In this document: positions 1-12,061 of the stretch, in pieces
Numbering within the stretch: the stretch's first letter is position 1
How the letters are laid out: every line of letters begins with the position of its first letter
From: Phorcus lineatus
Taxonomy: Eukaryota; Mollusca; Gastropoda; Trochida; Trochidae
NCBI GenBank assembly: GCA_921293015.1
Contig: OV121086.1
Coordinates: forward strand, 29,870,254 to 29,934,253
Direction: 5' to 3'
Length of the DNA: 64,000 nt
Notes under the pieces: generated by a model
What the model saw: the letters and a program-made list of their open reading frames with translations, nothing else
What the model was told of the DNA's origin: nothing
Databases searched by the model: none
Made by a program: the position numbers and the translations under genes

Positions 1-78
1 TTAATCATGTTTTCGGAATGTGAAAGTCAAAATGCTTGGATACTTAAATTTGTCAATTTATGATTGGAGCAACTAAAG

Positions 79-327
79 GAATGAATGCATGAAAGACTGA
101 ATGAAAGAATGAATGAATATATGAATAAACATATTCAAATAGTTCACTATGGGTCAGTTACTACAATGATTGCATCATTGCATCAGAAAATAACAAGGAT
201 AGTATGACGAGAAGAGAACCATTTTTTTTTAGCCTTTTTAAAAATGAATGAATGAATGAATTCAAAAAGGAAATCAGTTAACAAAGGATATCAGTCTTTC
301 TTTCTTTCTTGAATGAATGAATGAATA
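79..327. repeat. GAAT/ATGA microsatellite cluster
   Basis: Imperfect (GAAT)n at 79-128, (AATG)n at 243-261, and (TTTC)n running into (GAAT)n at 296-326. All share the same tetranucleotide, so they look like remnants of one array. Confidence 0.8.
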
Positions 328-1187
328 TGTACATGACTTTTATACACATATTAAATGATCCTTGTTTTCATGAATTGATAAATTCACACATCAGTAAAGC
401 ATTTCATTTTTATCTTGAATGAATGGATTCCCATGCCACAAACCAAAATCATAGAACAAAATTCTGAAGAACACCATCTTCTGTTGGAGCAGGGCTTTAT
501 CAAAGCATTTGTCTTCGTCAAGTTCCGTTATAATTAAAACATGAGCCGTCAAACTAAACAAACCCACTGAAACGGGATTGGAGTCAATCATTAGGGATGT
601 TCGCACATGTCCGCTCATATTTGTTTGATTAATCACCATTCATCATCTCTGAAACACTTTTCTGTCTTTACGAGCTGATAATATTCCATGGCATGTTCGA
701 TTAACGCAGAAAATTAAATTTGAATATTTCCTTCCTTAATGTATCACAAGTGATATGCGAAAACTTGGTGCAAGTTCAAGAGTAATCAATTTTTAACTTC
801 GTTACAGAAGAGCTCCTTTACAAAGAGGTCAACTAAAAGGTCAGCACAGTGTCCTTGATCAATGGAAATTGTTCAGCATAATTAAGACTGTCACAACATT
901 GAAAAGATTAGCACATGTTCACAATAAATTGCTTAAAAAAGCAAATAATTCTTTTTTAGTACCCTTCAAAGGGACTTAATTCTTTGAAGAATGATTAAGA
1001 TATCCATTTTAAAATCATGAAAAGAAAAAGGAAAATTTAATGACTTGAATACAAAATGCCTCTGAATTAAATTAGATCACTTTCTATGCTCACACATTTA
1101 TGAGATATATTTTTAAGACAATATGCATGTATCAATCTTTTGAAACAGGGTAACAATTAAGTTTTTAAAATGAATTAAGGCAGCCCT
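328..1187. other. AT-rich DNA without recognised features
   Basis: No exon-like segment, splice pair or repeat was recognised. An 82-codon - strand frame at 391-639 has no supporting features. Confidence 0.5.
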
Positions 1188-1188
1188 T

Positions 1189-1978
1189 TGCATGCTCTCT
1201 ACGTTCATCCATACCTACCCCTCATCACTATCCCTATCCTCCATTCTCCATCCTTTTCTCTCTCATGCCCATCTCTTTCTCCAAACCTTCCCCATCCCCA
1301 GTCACTCTCTCCTGTACTCTTTTCCCTCCCAACCCAACCACTTATAACGACCCTCACCCTCTCCCTATCATACCCCTTACCCCAACCAACCACCCTCCCC
1401 CTTTTTCCCAATCTCATTCTCTCCCACCCTCTCCTCCAAACACACCCTTTACTTCACCCTCCCCTTCTACCCTGATTCTCTCAATTGCCTGTCATACCGA
1501 TCACCGCATCTTGCCCCCACACACTGCATAACCCTCCCCTTCTCCCCACCCTCATAGTCTCTCTTACCCCACACCTGCTTCCCTCCGAACATCAACTCTT
1601 GCCCCCACATCCCTTTTCCTCCCCTTCTCCCCACCCTCTTCTTTCAAAACCCCACCTCTTGCCTCACCCTGCCCTTCACCTGGTAATGCCCTACAGCCCT
1701 TACCCGCCCCTTTTCTCTTCCCTCATTTTCCCCGTTTCCCGAGACTCATTTTTCCCTTTTCCCCATCTTCATTTTTCCCTTTTTCTCACCCTCATTTTTC
1801 CCTTTTCCCTCACCCTCATTTTTCCCTTTTCCCTCACCCTCATTTCTCCCTTTTCCCTCACCCTCTTCTCTCCCAACCATGCCTCTTGTATCCATCCTCT
1901 CCATCATCCTTCCCCTCCCCTTTCCCAACCCTCATTCTCTCCCACCCCTTCCTTCACCCCTCCCCTCACCCCTACAGG
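1189..1978. repeat. Almost G-free pyrimidine-rich minisatellite tract
   Basis: About 780 bases of C/T with scattered A and very few G. Internally repetitive: a C-rich unit recurs in the middle (cttctccccaccctc), and five copies of a 24-base unit (atttttcccttttccctcaccctc) lie at about 1748-1865. The opposite strand has closely spaced GGG runs. Long open frames here come from the lack of stop-forming bases, not from coding. Confidence 0.85.
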
Positions 1979-4900
1979 TCAGGGCAGTGCTGTAAAAGGG
2001 CCACAGAAAGCCATAAGCAATGCTGGTCTGTCTCTAATTAGACAACACAAGTGTGTTCCAACTGGTGTAGAACAGTGGGCTAGATCCATATAGATACTTT
2101 GTATCCACACTACACAAATGTGAAAGGCTAAGAAAAGGTTGGTTAACTTGCCAGGATGATCCCTGATGCTTCTGATGTTGGGTTCCGTGCTGGAATACAG
2201 AGGTTGTAGCCTTACGCTTCCAAAGGTTTTGCAACTTTGTGGCTCCGGGTGCCAATTGCCAAAATAAATGATTACTTAGAGATACTTAGAGATATGAATT
2301 CCTATTTCTAAATGGCATTGTCCTTATGAAGTTCCTGAATATCTGGTGTTGTTTTTTTAAAGTAAGATTTGATAGCCATGCTGAAACATTTTCACCACAT
2401 CTGAAACGTTCACATTATTGTAAAACCACAATTTTCATGTCATAATGGGGTAAAAACCTTGATTCCACAACGTGTCATATGAATGAAAACACTACTCATC
2501 ATAGCTTTTCTCTAGAAAATTCATATCATATGTAATACAATGATAAGAAAAACAACTAAATGTCACTGCATAAATAAAAACACAAGTCATTGTCATATTT
2601 TCCTTAAAAAAATTCATTCTATAGCATAGATATTAATTCTAAAGGTTCAAATTTATGTTTCTTATACCAGAAAATTTATGAAGGTCATGTGGTCAACTGA
2701 AAGATAAATTCAACCCAACTATGTCAATAAATAAGCAGTGTTTTCTATATTCAAATGTAAAAATCAAATGTCATACTTGCCAAACCTACAACCAAAACCA
2801 TGATCTGTTATCATGTTTACTTGTCAAATTTAAACTTTTCATCTGAAATAATTCTTGTGATTGAACTTCGTCACTTTAAAAATTCTTTAAAAAAACATGA
2901 AAATGGCAAGAAATAGCCCCGAGGAGTGATTTTCTATGAAATAAATTGACCTTGACCATCATAAAAACAAGGAACTAATATCAAAGACCTTATGCCAATG
3001 TCCTTTGGAATTTGGTTTATTTGTAGAAGAACAATGATATGTAGAAACTGATGATTGTGCATACACAATCTGCTTTTGATTTTTTTTTTCAAAAATGGCA
3101 CCCCAGATGGCCATAGCCGCCATGTTCTGGAAATTGGTAAAGGTTCAGGTGCCACCTGGCTTGAACAACAGAATCATCACATTTTCTTGCTGCATTTTGA
3201 GATTTTTTGTTTATTATATGATATCATTTTGCTAAAGGCATGTTGATATCCAAAGCAGCATATTATTACACCTGCAAGATGCTTTTGTACAAAATTGTAT
3301 GGAATTGATTTTCTTGCACAAGAAATTTCATTGTATGATGTTTATCTAATATACTTATATTTCTCAGCTGTTATTTCTTTCATGCACTTTGAATTAGTTC
3401 AGAGAATCATATGTTTCAATAATTTGGAAGACAATTTATAATAAATGATAATGCCTTTCTGGACTTAATTTGTATACTGGACAAAAAAGATAAGGATTTT
3501 AATGATCTATATTTAATCAGAATATCAATGAATTAATAGATGATTACTACAAAATTTGAAATTTTGCAATTAGAAAGCAGTCCAATTGGTTTATTTTAAA
3601 TAAACTTCACACCCCTTCATTATATGAAAACGGTTTAAAAGGAAGTTTTAACATTTCATAAAGTTTGGAAGTTGATAGTTCAGGTATCAGAATTTCAAAA
3701 ACAATTTAAACAAACTACTAGTATATTTTCCAAAAAAAGGATAAAACTTCCATTTATTCCTAGGGATCGATAATTTTTCTAAAATCACCATATGAAAGAT
3801 GATTTTATTTTAAAAATTTTTGCTTGTTTTTTACAAAACTGTTCTTTACTAAGCCTTAACAATAGCCTTTGAATGATGAATGTTCTTTTTTTCAGATCTT
3901 TCTATTCATCTAGGTAGGTATATATTAATGATGATGGTTAACATAAATGGAAAAAGTGCCAGCCAGTTATGTTTAATTCTTAAACTTAGCTGTTCATAAG
4001 TACAGCAAATACAAAAAACAATCATTCCCAACCTTTTGATCCAGTCTTTGTAAACTTTAAATATTTGTTCAACTAAAGTTCAGATTCATTTAAACAGTAT
4101 TTCCTTGTTGTGACAACCCTTGATTAAGGTAATATCCTTCAAAATTAAAAAAAAACGTCTGAATTTTATTGAAATACTACCATCTTCTTAAACATTTAAA
4201 CAAGTTTTGTTTGCTTAAAAACATGAAGATCTTGTTAAAATATGTACAATGACCCTTTTACTGAAAAAAATATCTACTAACAAAAATGACATTTCTTTTC
4301 AATGGCTGTCTCCTCTTTCATTCAATTTATGTACATAAACGTAGTCTTAAGCCAGTTTAAATTTTGTTTCTTTTAAAGAAAAATGAGTCTATGGGTGCCC
4401 TGAATTAGTATTAAGTTCACAACAAACCAAACCATTCATTGAAATTTGAATAAAGATTTTCACGGGTCATACCCCACGAATCTTTTTCTTCCCCATTCAT
4501 GCATTTTGATTACACAGGGTCGTTTTTAACAACCCTCAGTCTGTTCAGGTGAACTCCATTCTTTCCACAAAGACTCCATTGAAAAAACGTCCATTAATGT
4601 CGTATGTATCAAAAATTACCTTTCATTCATCAAATACTCAAACGACCTTTGAATCTTGAAATACTATACGGAGATTAATGTAATTACTGCGGGAAATCCT
4701 TGTTTGTTTATGAGAATCTCTGTTTAGTTTTGTGTATGGATAAAAGGGTTGAAGGATAAGGATCGTAGCACACCAAAGAATATTTGAGTGGTAAATATGA
4801 TTTGTAGGTTTTTTGGAGTCTGTTTACATATACAAATAGTTACCTTTCATATATGTTCAGAGATACATAACATATTTCATAAATTCATAATAATGATTTC

Positions 4901-4994
4901 CATTGTTGATCCATGGGAATAAAATGGTTGTACATTTCACAAAAAGAGGTAGTCTGTTTGGTGATTTCAGTTTTTTGTGTTTTTCTTGTCCCGA
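1979..4994. other. AT-rich DNA, no supported gene
   Basis: 1979-2260 is GC-richer with short open frames on both strands and no convincing splice pair. 3095-3160 (aaaatggcacccc...gccgccatg) resembles dispersed 'atggcggcc' repeats but no second copy is present. The rest shows nothing recognisable. Confidence 0.4.
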
Positions 4995-5013
4995 CCCCCC
5001 CCCCCCCCCCCCC
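4995..5013. repeat. Homopolymer run C19
   Basis: Nineteen C followed by A6. One of four C/G homopolymers in the window; true length may be affected by sequencing error. Confidence 0.9.
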
Positions 5014-6460
5014 AAAAAATAAAAAGATGTATACCTATATGCTGATGACATGAATATCTAAATTCAGAAGTACATGAATAAAATCACAACTTGAAATCAT
5101 TTGTCTATTCATGGTAAAATTTAATATCAATTATATTGGACCATCAAAAAATGTCTATTTTTGAAAATTAACTAAAAAAAAAGTAAACATACAATTTAGA
5201 ATTAAAACTATTATATAATTTTTTATTCAAGAAATCTCAGTTTATGTGTCAGATGAATATATTCAACTTGAGATTTCAAATCTTTCATATACAGCATTAA
5301 ACAACCTTTAGCATAACAACATTATCTCCACGTCCCTTTGTCTGACATAACTAAAATTTCAATTAACGGCAAATCAGGCCTTGCTACATTGCTCCAAAAT
5401 TCCTAATAATGCAGCGCCCTTATTGGAAAATAGAAGCAGCCTCAAGAAGACATTGATAGGAATATCAAGTTTCCACACAGAACGCTAAAGAGGTGGCACA
5501 TAAAAGTTGTGACAGAGATTGACAATAGTTAAGCCTTGCAAGGGAATCACACATTATACTTTCAACCATAAATCTACAATTTTTTCCAAAATGAATTTTT
5601 GAGAAATTTTATGATATGCTCATGAGTTTTTGTTAAAATCTGAACAATTAAAAATCATCAAATTTGAAATGTACTTGTTTCTACCAAACACTTAAGTTCT
5701 TTGATCTGAGCAAATAACCACAAAATAATCAAAGTCACACACAATAAAGAACATTTAAACTTTTATTTTCTGAGCTGACACCATGAGAAGTATGCCAGAA
5801 CCACCAAACCAAATATTTGCATGCAAGAAACGTCAATAATTAGTTCTGGCCGAAGAGAGTATTTAATTGACAGAATAAGGAGCTAAGGCATATTTCCTCC
5901 AAGACTCCTGGGGATTCTGACCCCCTTAGCGCCCCCTTCTCTGCTTACCTGTTAACGACTCTAACATACCTGCCGACAATCGGGACCCATTTACATCGTT
6001 AGTGAAGGTGATAACTTCAACAGGTAGACCACAAGCATAGGAAACTGAGTAATAAAGTTGGGTATTTTTCTTCAATTTAATATTACAAGTAAAATCTATT
6101 TTGCGCTATTTTCACTTTGCAATTTGACACTTTTTACAACTTCCAACCTCTCATGTTATATGTATGTGCTAAATGAAATTTTTGAAGGATATTGTTAGTA
6201 AAAAACGTCTGATTTATTGGATCTTTTCAGAAGTGTGTTTTAATATGTATCATGTTTGTGTAATGCAGTATACCAATAAAAATACCCTCAATACCATACA
6301 TCCTTAAACAGCATAGGTTCTGGTTGGCGTTTTGTGATTTTAAAAACTGTAGCATTTAAACAATTCCTGCTAACTCAGGTACTGGAATCTTTCATGATTT
6401 GTTATGGACAAGATACGTCAATAACACATTGGGCACAAAACTTATTAACAATCACTCCCT
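5014..6460. other. AT-rich DNA around the candidate exon at 5949
   Basis: Apart from the 96-nt exon candidate on the - strand no feature was recognised. Confidence 0.4.
5949..6044 (-). CDS. Candidate orphan exon, 96 nt, unknown protein
   Basis: On the - strand an acceptor (actttattactcag) and a consensus donor (CAG|GTAAGC) bound 96 nt, phase 1-1, with one open frame: SYACGLPVEVITFTND, then VNGSRLSAGMLESLT. A weaker internal donor (GCAG|GTATGT) would shorten it to 76 nt. The segment is more GC-rich than its surroundings. I do not recognise the family. It does not join the metalloprotease exon 2 directly (phase 0 there), but could belong to that gene through unseen exons, or be chance. Confidence 0.3.
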
Positions 6461-6477
6461 CCCCCCCCCCCCCCCCC
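6461..6477. repeat. Homopolymer run C17
   Basis: Seventeen C within a longer C-rich stretch (about 6456-6483). Confidence 0.9.
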
Positions 6478-6873
6478 ACCCACTATAAAACTACCTCCAA
6501 ACCTCCAAAGAACTCAAATTGAACCGGTCTCAAGTACATTCTGCCAGACATTTCAACTGTCAAAATATTAGTCTTAGTAACTCGGAGTAAGTCTAAGTGA
6601 ATCTTAACTGTACAAACATTTCAAAGCAATGCTAATTCACTGACATGTTAATTTAAACGAGGAACCACAAACTCACAAACATTCTTCTCTTGATGCAACC
6701 ACTTCTCATCTTTCATTGGCCATAACCAAACCTTCTAAACACTGCATCGTTGAATGCAATGGGCTTTACATCTGTTAGGGGACGTCATAGTCCTGCCTCA
6801 TGTTTATAGTCATAATAGAGCTGGCAATTCCCCAAATAGACTTCTTCCATCATCTACCAGACTTCTATAAGTC

Positions 6874-7187
6874 TATGCTTAAGTCAGGAGAAACAGAGCA
6901 AAAGAGTTTATAGTTGAGCAAAGATTTTGGAGAATTTGGCTTTTGTCATAAAGGAGCCTTAAAGGTAAAATGTTAAAATATTGAGGCTATGTGAAAAAAA
7001 ACTTTAATTATTTGGCAAATTTCTCAAATTTATGCTTAGTCAGGAGAAACAGAGTAAAAGAGTTTATAGTTGAGCAAAGATTTTGGAGAATTTGGCTTTT
7101 GTCATAAAGCAACCTTAAGGGTAAAATGTTAAAATATTTAGGCTATGTTAACAAAACCTTGAATAATTTGGCAAATTTCTCAAATCA
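6874..7187. repeat. Tandem duplication, period 157 bp
   Basis: Two adjacent copies (6874-7030, 7031-7187) begin tatgctta.gtcaggagaaacagag and end tggcaaatttctcaaat, with few differences. Non-coding. Confidence 0.85.
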
Positions 7188-7773
7188 ACGTTAAGTTAAC
7201 CAAGGTAGAAAATAAAGAAATATGATTTTTATCAAAACAAACTTTTAAGGTTAACTTAAAGGGAGAGTTATATCATTTTTTTGTGGAAATGAAAATCTAG
7301 GGGTCGGTCATGTTTACACTTAATTACCATTTATTCATGACTGTTTCAGTATTTATTTCAAGCATGTTACTGATTGTAACATCTTGGATGCTTAAGATTT
7401 AATAATTTGACAAAAAACTTGCAGTCACTCAAAGTGAACAATATTCTGAAATCAAGCCATTCAGAGCCTACAAGTGTGAAAAGCTTTGCTAGGTATCAGT
7501 CATGACAAGGCTTTGACGATCATTCTCATAATTAATTATTTGTAAATTTGTGGATAATCTATCAAAACATGTTGTTTATTCTCATTTGGTTTTACAATGA
7601 TTGCATGTAGGTTTTTCATGTCATGTTAAAAACAAAAAGACAGACCGAAGACAACAGTACTTGCTCTTTAAAACAAGTGGGCATCTATCACAATATTGTT
7701 GATGTCCCTTTCTAATGTGATTTACCAAAACATTAACTTATCCCTAAGTTTTACCACAAAGGTTATTCATGGC

Positions 7774-8248
7774 TTAAAGAGCCACTCCGCGAGTTGATGG
7801 AGTCACATATGTCAAACTTAATCGGTGTCGTCATTTGATCGCGAAGTATCGACTGTTACCGAAAATAATCATTTTAAAGCTAATTGGTTTAGTACAGTGA
7901 CAATATGAAGGTAGAAAGTCGCAATTATGATCGAAAACCGGACTGTGACGCGCGTCAAACAGCCAAACGTAATTTTGGAGACTTATCTAAAGCCGCCAGG
8001 AGGTCAGTGTGGAGATGATAGTGTTTGTTAGGTTATATAACGAGTATCCATGTAAATTGAACGTGTGATCTCTGCCTCTGTGTATTTATAAGGCTGTTTT
8101 TAGATTTTCATGATAAAACAGTATTTGTCATATATTTTCTATTGAGAGGAAAAGTTAAGATGTTTTGAATTTATATCATAACATATAACATTTAGGTTCG
8201 TATTAAAGCCAAATAATATGTTATGAAAATCACGGACTGGCTCTTTAA
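7774..8248 (+). mobile_element. TTAA-type MITE, full-length copy
   Basis: A 467-bp element between two TTAA sites (7774-7777, 8245-8248). Terminal inverted repeats start AGAGCCACTCCG on the left and AGAGCCAGTCCG (reverse complement) on the right. It encodes no transposase. Three further partial copies in the window share internal motifs such as gatcgaaaaccgga. TTAA targets are typical of piggyBac-like transposons; the parental family is an inference. Confidence 0.75.
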
Positions 8249-8374
8249 GTACAGGGCCTCCTTTCACAAAGCAACCTTAACTAAGGTTAACCTTAACTCC
8301 CATGCTTTAACATTGCACTAAGGTTACCTTAAGGACTTGCAATCACCTTTGTGAAAGGAGGCCCTGTACTTAAA
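8244..8374. mobile_element. Hairpin (foldback) element with 28-bp arms
   Basis: Left arm 8244-8271 and right arm 8347-8374 are perfect reverse complements (core cagggcctcctttcacaaag), around a loop rich in ccttaa/aggtta motifs. It abuts the MITE at 7774, sharing its terminal TTTAAG. Confidence 0.8.
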
Positions 8375-9366
8375 ATGTTACCAATTGCATTTAAAGAGGC
8401 ACTGAAGCTCTTTAACCTGAACCCATGTTTTAAGTACTTAACTTCAGCCTTTTATAAAAAGTGAATTGCTCAAACAAGTTATTTACATGTAGCTTGTCAA
8501 GCTCTGACACCCATCATGATGCATATTAAATATAGCACATTCCTTAAGGATTAACTTGTCAGGGTAAAGTCTATATTTGCCAGCAGTTAATGCCGTCCTA
8601 AAAAAAAGATGAGATTATTTGGGGAAGATGGATATCCTTCTGTTAGATATGAAAAACTCGTTTTGACTATGACTGTCTTAATGAATGCAATTAAAATGTC
8701 AAGGAGGCCAATAAAGTTTCACCTTTTTGCTCGTAGAAGTCAAGCAGAAGAGTTTTTAAAGTGTGAATTATGGTGAGGAAGCTGATTGCTTCTAAACTGA
8801 AAACACAGATTTAAGGGAATTAAAAATCAAATTAATTTTGTTAATAGGATTAGGAAGAACTTCGTAAGTTTTTAATCAAACAAATATTATTCTTTCAAGT
8901 ATTTATAACAGTTTTCTTTCGTTCTTTCTCAATCAATCAATAAACAACAAATGTGATTTTGTAAAGATTCAAATTTCAGCAAATATCAAAACAATTAATT
9001 TAAACGCCAAGATCTAAACCCTCATTTTTGAGGGCTTAACATAACAATGTAATTATTCGAAAAAGACCCACGTAAACATAATAAATCCTACATTCTCAAA
9101 ATATCAAACCTACACAATTAGATGTTTAAGTGACAAATATACAAAAACCGAAAATCTATTAATTTCGGCTTCAAATTGTAAACCAAGATAAACTTGCGCA
9201 TGTTAACCCTCATTTTTTAGGTCATAGATTGAGAGGGGCTGATCCGGACATCTCGACATATTGAACCAATGTTGGCGGCCCAACAAGTGTTGTACATAAC
9301 GAGGAGGCAGAAATGACCTATCTGACTCCATCCTGTTAGCTATTTTACTTCTATCTCTGTTTCCAG
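8375..9366. other. AT-rich DNA without recognised features
   Basis: No repeat or exon recognised until the GC-richer patch that starts near 9230. Confidence 0.4.
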
Positions 9367-9486
9367 CGAGAAGTTTTGCCTCAACAACTCCGGGGAAAAC
9401 CGGAAGATGGGGAACATGTGGTGATCATGCTATCCGACAACTACCTACAGGAAGAGAGCAAAAACTCCGCCCTCTGGCGGCCGTAG
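9367..9486 (+). CDS. Candidate terminal exon or coding-like island, unknown protein
   Basis: A strong acceptor (ttttacttctatctctgtttccag) is followed by a GC-richer patch. One frame reads REVLPQQLRGKPEDGEHVV, then IMLSDNYLQEESKNSALWRP, to a TAG at 9486. Another frame is also open, to a TAA near 9553 (RSFASTTPGKTGRWGTCGD...). Both being open weakens the case for either. No homology recognised; no good upstream partner exon found. Confidence 0.2.
   Translation, partial: REVLPQQLRGKPEDGEHVVIMLSDNYLQEESKNSALWRP
9467..9480 (-). promoter_or_regulatory. CTCF-like core motif
   Basis: CCGCCCTCTGGCGG; its reverse complement CCGCCAGAGGGCGG fits the CTCF core CCRCCAGRGGGCGC at most positions. Bilaterian CTCF binds a similar core, but a single motif match is weak evidence. 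Confidence 0.25.
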
Positions 9487-9659
9487 TGCAACCTTTACCG
9501 TTAGAACATGGTATGGACTACATCTTTTGGAAAACATTGGTATTATCTTAAGTTTTGGGACCATCGATATATAACCTAGAGCTCTGTATTTCCTCTGCTT
9601 ATTTGTTTGTTATTTTTAAATGTAAATAGGTTATTACCCTCCTTATTAAAATCATTACC

Positions 9660-9728
9660 GACATAACTATCATATGTTCATCAACATCATTTTTTGATCA
9701 GCATTATTTATGAAAGCCCGTTAGTCAT

Positions 9729-9769
<41 letters not shown>

Positions 9770-10040
9770 TAAGTATCATCTCCATACTCAACCACATCGA
9801 TAACATCATCATCATCATCATCATCAGAATTGTCATCACCATACCCAACGTCATAATAACTCTCCTAACTAACATCATTCTAACATAACCATAATATCCT
9901 CATCAACATATTCAAATAAAGTCATAGTAATAATCGTCTTCATCATCATCAGCAACATCATCATCAACATCACCATACTCAACAACAACGTTGTAATCGT
10001 ATTCTTCAACCACATCAACAAAATCATTACCACCACAAAC
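9660..10040. repeat. ATC/AAC trinucleotide repeat region
   Basis: Perfect (TCA)n at 9725-9748 runs into (CAG)n at 9746-9769; (ATC)n at 9804-9826 and degenerate ATC/AAC units follow to about 10040. Confidence 0.85.
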
Positions 10041-12034
10041 ATGCATGCAAAGCATCTTTAAATGTAGAAGGAACTTCAGGAGCATCATCTACGAACCACT
10101 ATCCGCGTGTTCTAAGTTGCATCAGAGTTCACCCAATGACACTGACAGATCCCGGAAACGTTTCGTGACCTAGACGGTCCTGAAATACAACAGGCATTGT
10201 ACTGCTCAAGCAAACCTAACATTGATTAAATCTTATCGTTTCCGTCTGGCATTTGTCGCGAACACTTCCGCTTACAAGTGTATTAAACATGTCTTACGTA
10301 AAAGCTTTGTCAAACATCTTGTAGAAAAGTATACGATTCGAGACACTCACTGGGCTCATTTTATACATACATTGGATATATTTTGCAACAAGAATTCACT
10401 TCCACCGATCAAAAATGGAAGTTAATGCGTACAGATTTTGGAATAGATGATGTAGGAGTCAGATATCCAGTTGTAGTTACATGTAGGAGATTTGTAAACC
10501 TGATGAAGATACTTTCAATGAGAATCCACCTTAAATTTTTAAAAAATTAAATCGTATATTGTTCACTGGATCAAAACTTGAACTCAGCAACTAAAAACCA
10601 GCAAACGGTTTTAAATGAGATACATACATAAACGGGTTAATTATTTCGGATAGGAAGTGACTTGAATGCGTTATTCAGTAATTGAAAAACCTTTAAGAGG
10701 TAGCAGTGAAGGGTCAATTTCGTATTACAAAACTTCACTCCTCTAAAAATTATAACATTATATGAATCACAAAGTTTTTATAAACCTTTAACTTTTGTGT
10801 AGGATCTATCATTCAAAATAAAGTGTTGAATATACGTTATACCCCATCAGAATGACCTACAGAAGGTGCTGGAAACGATCCTTAAAAGTATGGAAGATTT
10901 CATTAACTAATGGGTGAAAATGTCCTCCAACGACTTAACATATGCTATACAGATATTCCTGCAAGAACAATTAGGACACGATGCCATTGCCCTACTAGAC
11001 ATGGAAACATTTAGAATTATTTACATAACTGAGAAAAATTATAAACAGTTGTTTGACCTAGATCAATGGGTCATCTACATTAAGTGGAAAGAAAACCCCA
11101 CGGACCAGCTCCAACGATGTATTTATTGTGCCTCTGGCCGAAACAACATGGGACTGTGGAGAGCTGACGTCTGTAGAAGCCGATTAACGTTGTTGAAATA
11201 AGAACTTTGCCGAAGGCACTTTGAGACCGTTCATGAACAGTGTATCGAAGTTAGTAACATAGTAACATCATAGTAACATTTTCGTCGCTTAAGTCTTAAC
11301 ATCATTCCCTTCTGAACTGTCTTCAAAAAGAAATAAATTTGGGTATTTTAAGAGCAGGAGCAGACGATATGAAGCAGACGGTGTGAAGCAGACGATAGGA
11401 AGAGACTGTATAATTCAGACGATTTAAAGCAGACGATATTAGTCTCCTGAACAGCATGTCGAGTGTCATGCTTAGAATGTATATTGGGCGTCATATTCTA
11501 CTAATCTTCTTGCATATCGTCTTTACGAACCATCGCTTCCAATATGGACATGGTCTTGAAGTTCTCCGGCGTTAACAGACATCCAACAGAGTTATCTGCT
11601 CTTAGATTGGGCAGACGATATGCGTTTGTGTTTCCAATCTCAACATGCCTGTCTCAAGTCCGATAAACAGACCTGTAATCCAATCCCTATAGGCTGGCTG
11701 CAACAGGTACTATATGATATGCTCCATCCAGCGTTCCCCTTGAATTGAACCTTTGAACTCGATACTGTTAGAATCTGAATGATTTCCTGATTTATAGAAC
11801 CTGCAATATCACAGAACATGATAGCAAGGTCTCAAAGATAAAACGATGATGTAATGTATCATATACACCATGGGAATTCCATATGCTAGTAAAATTTGTA
11901 ACTTTGAACTTGTGTTCTTCTGATAAAAAGGTTCGTGATCAAAGTTGAAATAATTAAGCGTTAAAGTAATTGTAGTATAAATTATGATTATATATAATTA
12001 TATAATACGTGGATTGGTAGCAGAAGGAAGATCC
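10041..12034. other. Intergenic DNA with short minisatellite
   Basis: 11358-11440 has about five imperfect copies of a 14-base unit (gaagcagacgatat). A 95-codon open frame at 10914-11201 has no recognised motif or splice support. Otherwise nothing was recognised. Confidence 0.45.
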
Positions 12035-12061
12035 GGGGGGGGGGGGGGGGGGGGGGGGGGG
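12035..12061. repeat. Homopolymer run G27
   Basis: Twenty-seven G on the + strand, the longest homopolymer in the window. Read on the other strand it makes a poly-Pro frame, not evidence of a protein. Confidence 0.9.

Noticed and set aside
1485-2093. 202-codon Pro/Ser-rich open frame
   Set aside because: Lies in the nearly G-free tract, where stop codons on this strand cannot easily form; composition alone explains it.
10914-11201. 95-codon frame with balanced composition
   Set aside because: No splice sites, homology or context; kept only as a note in the intergenic entry.
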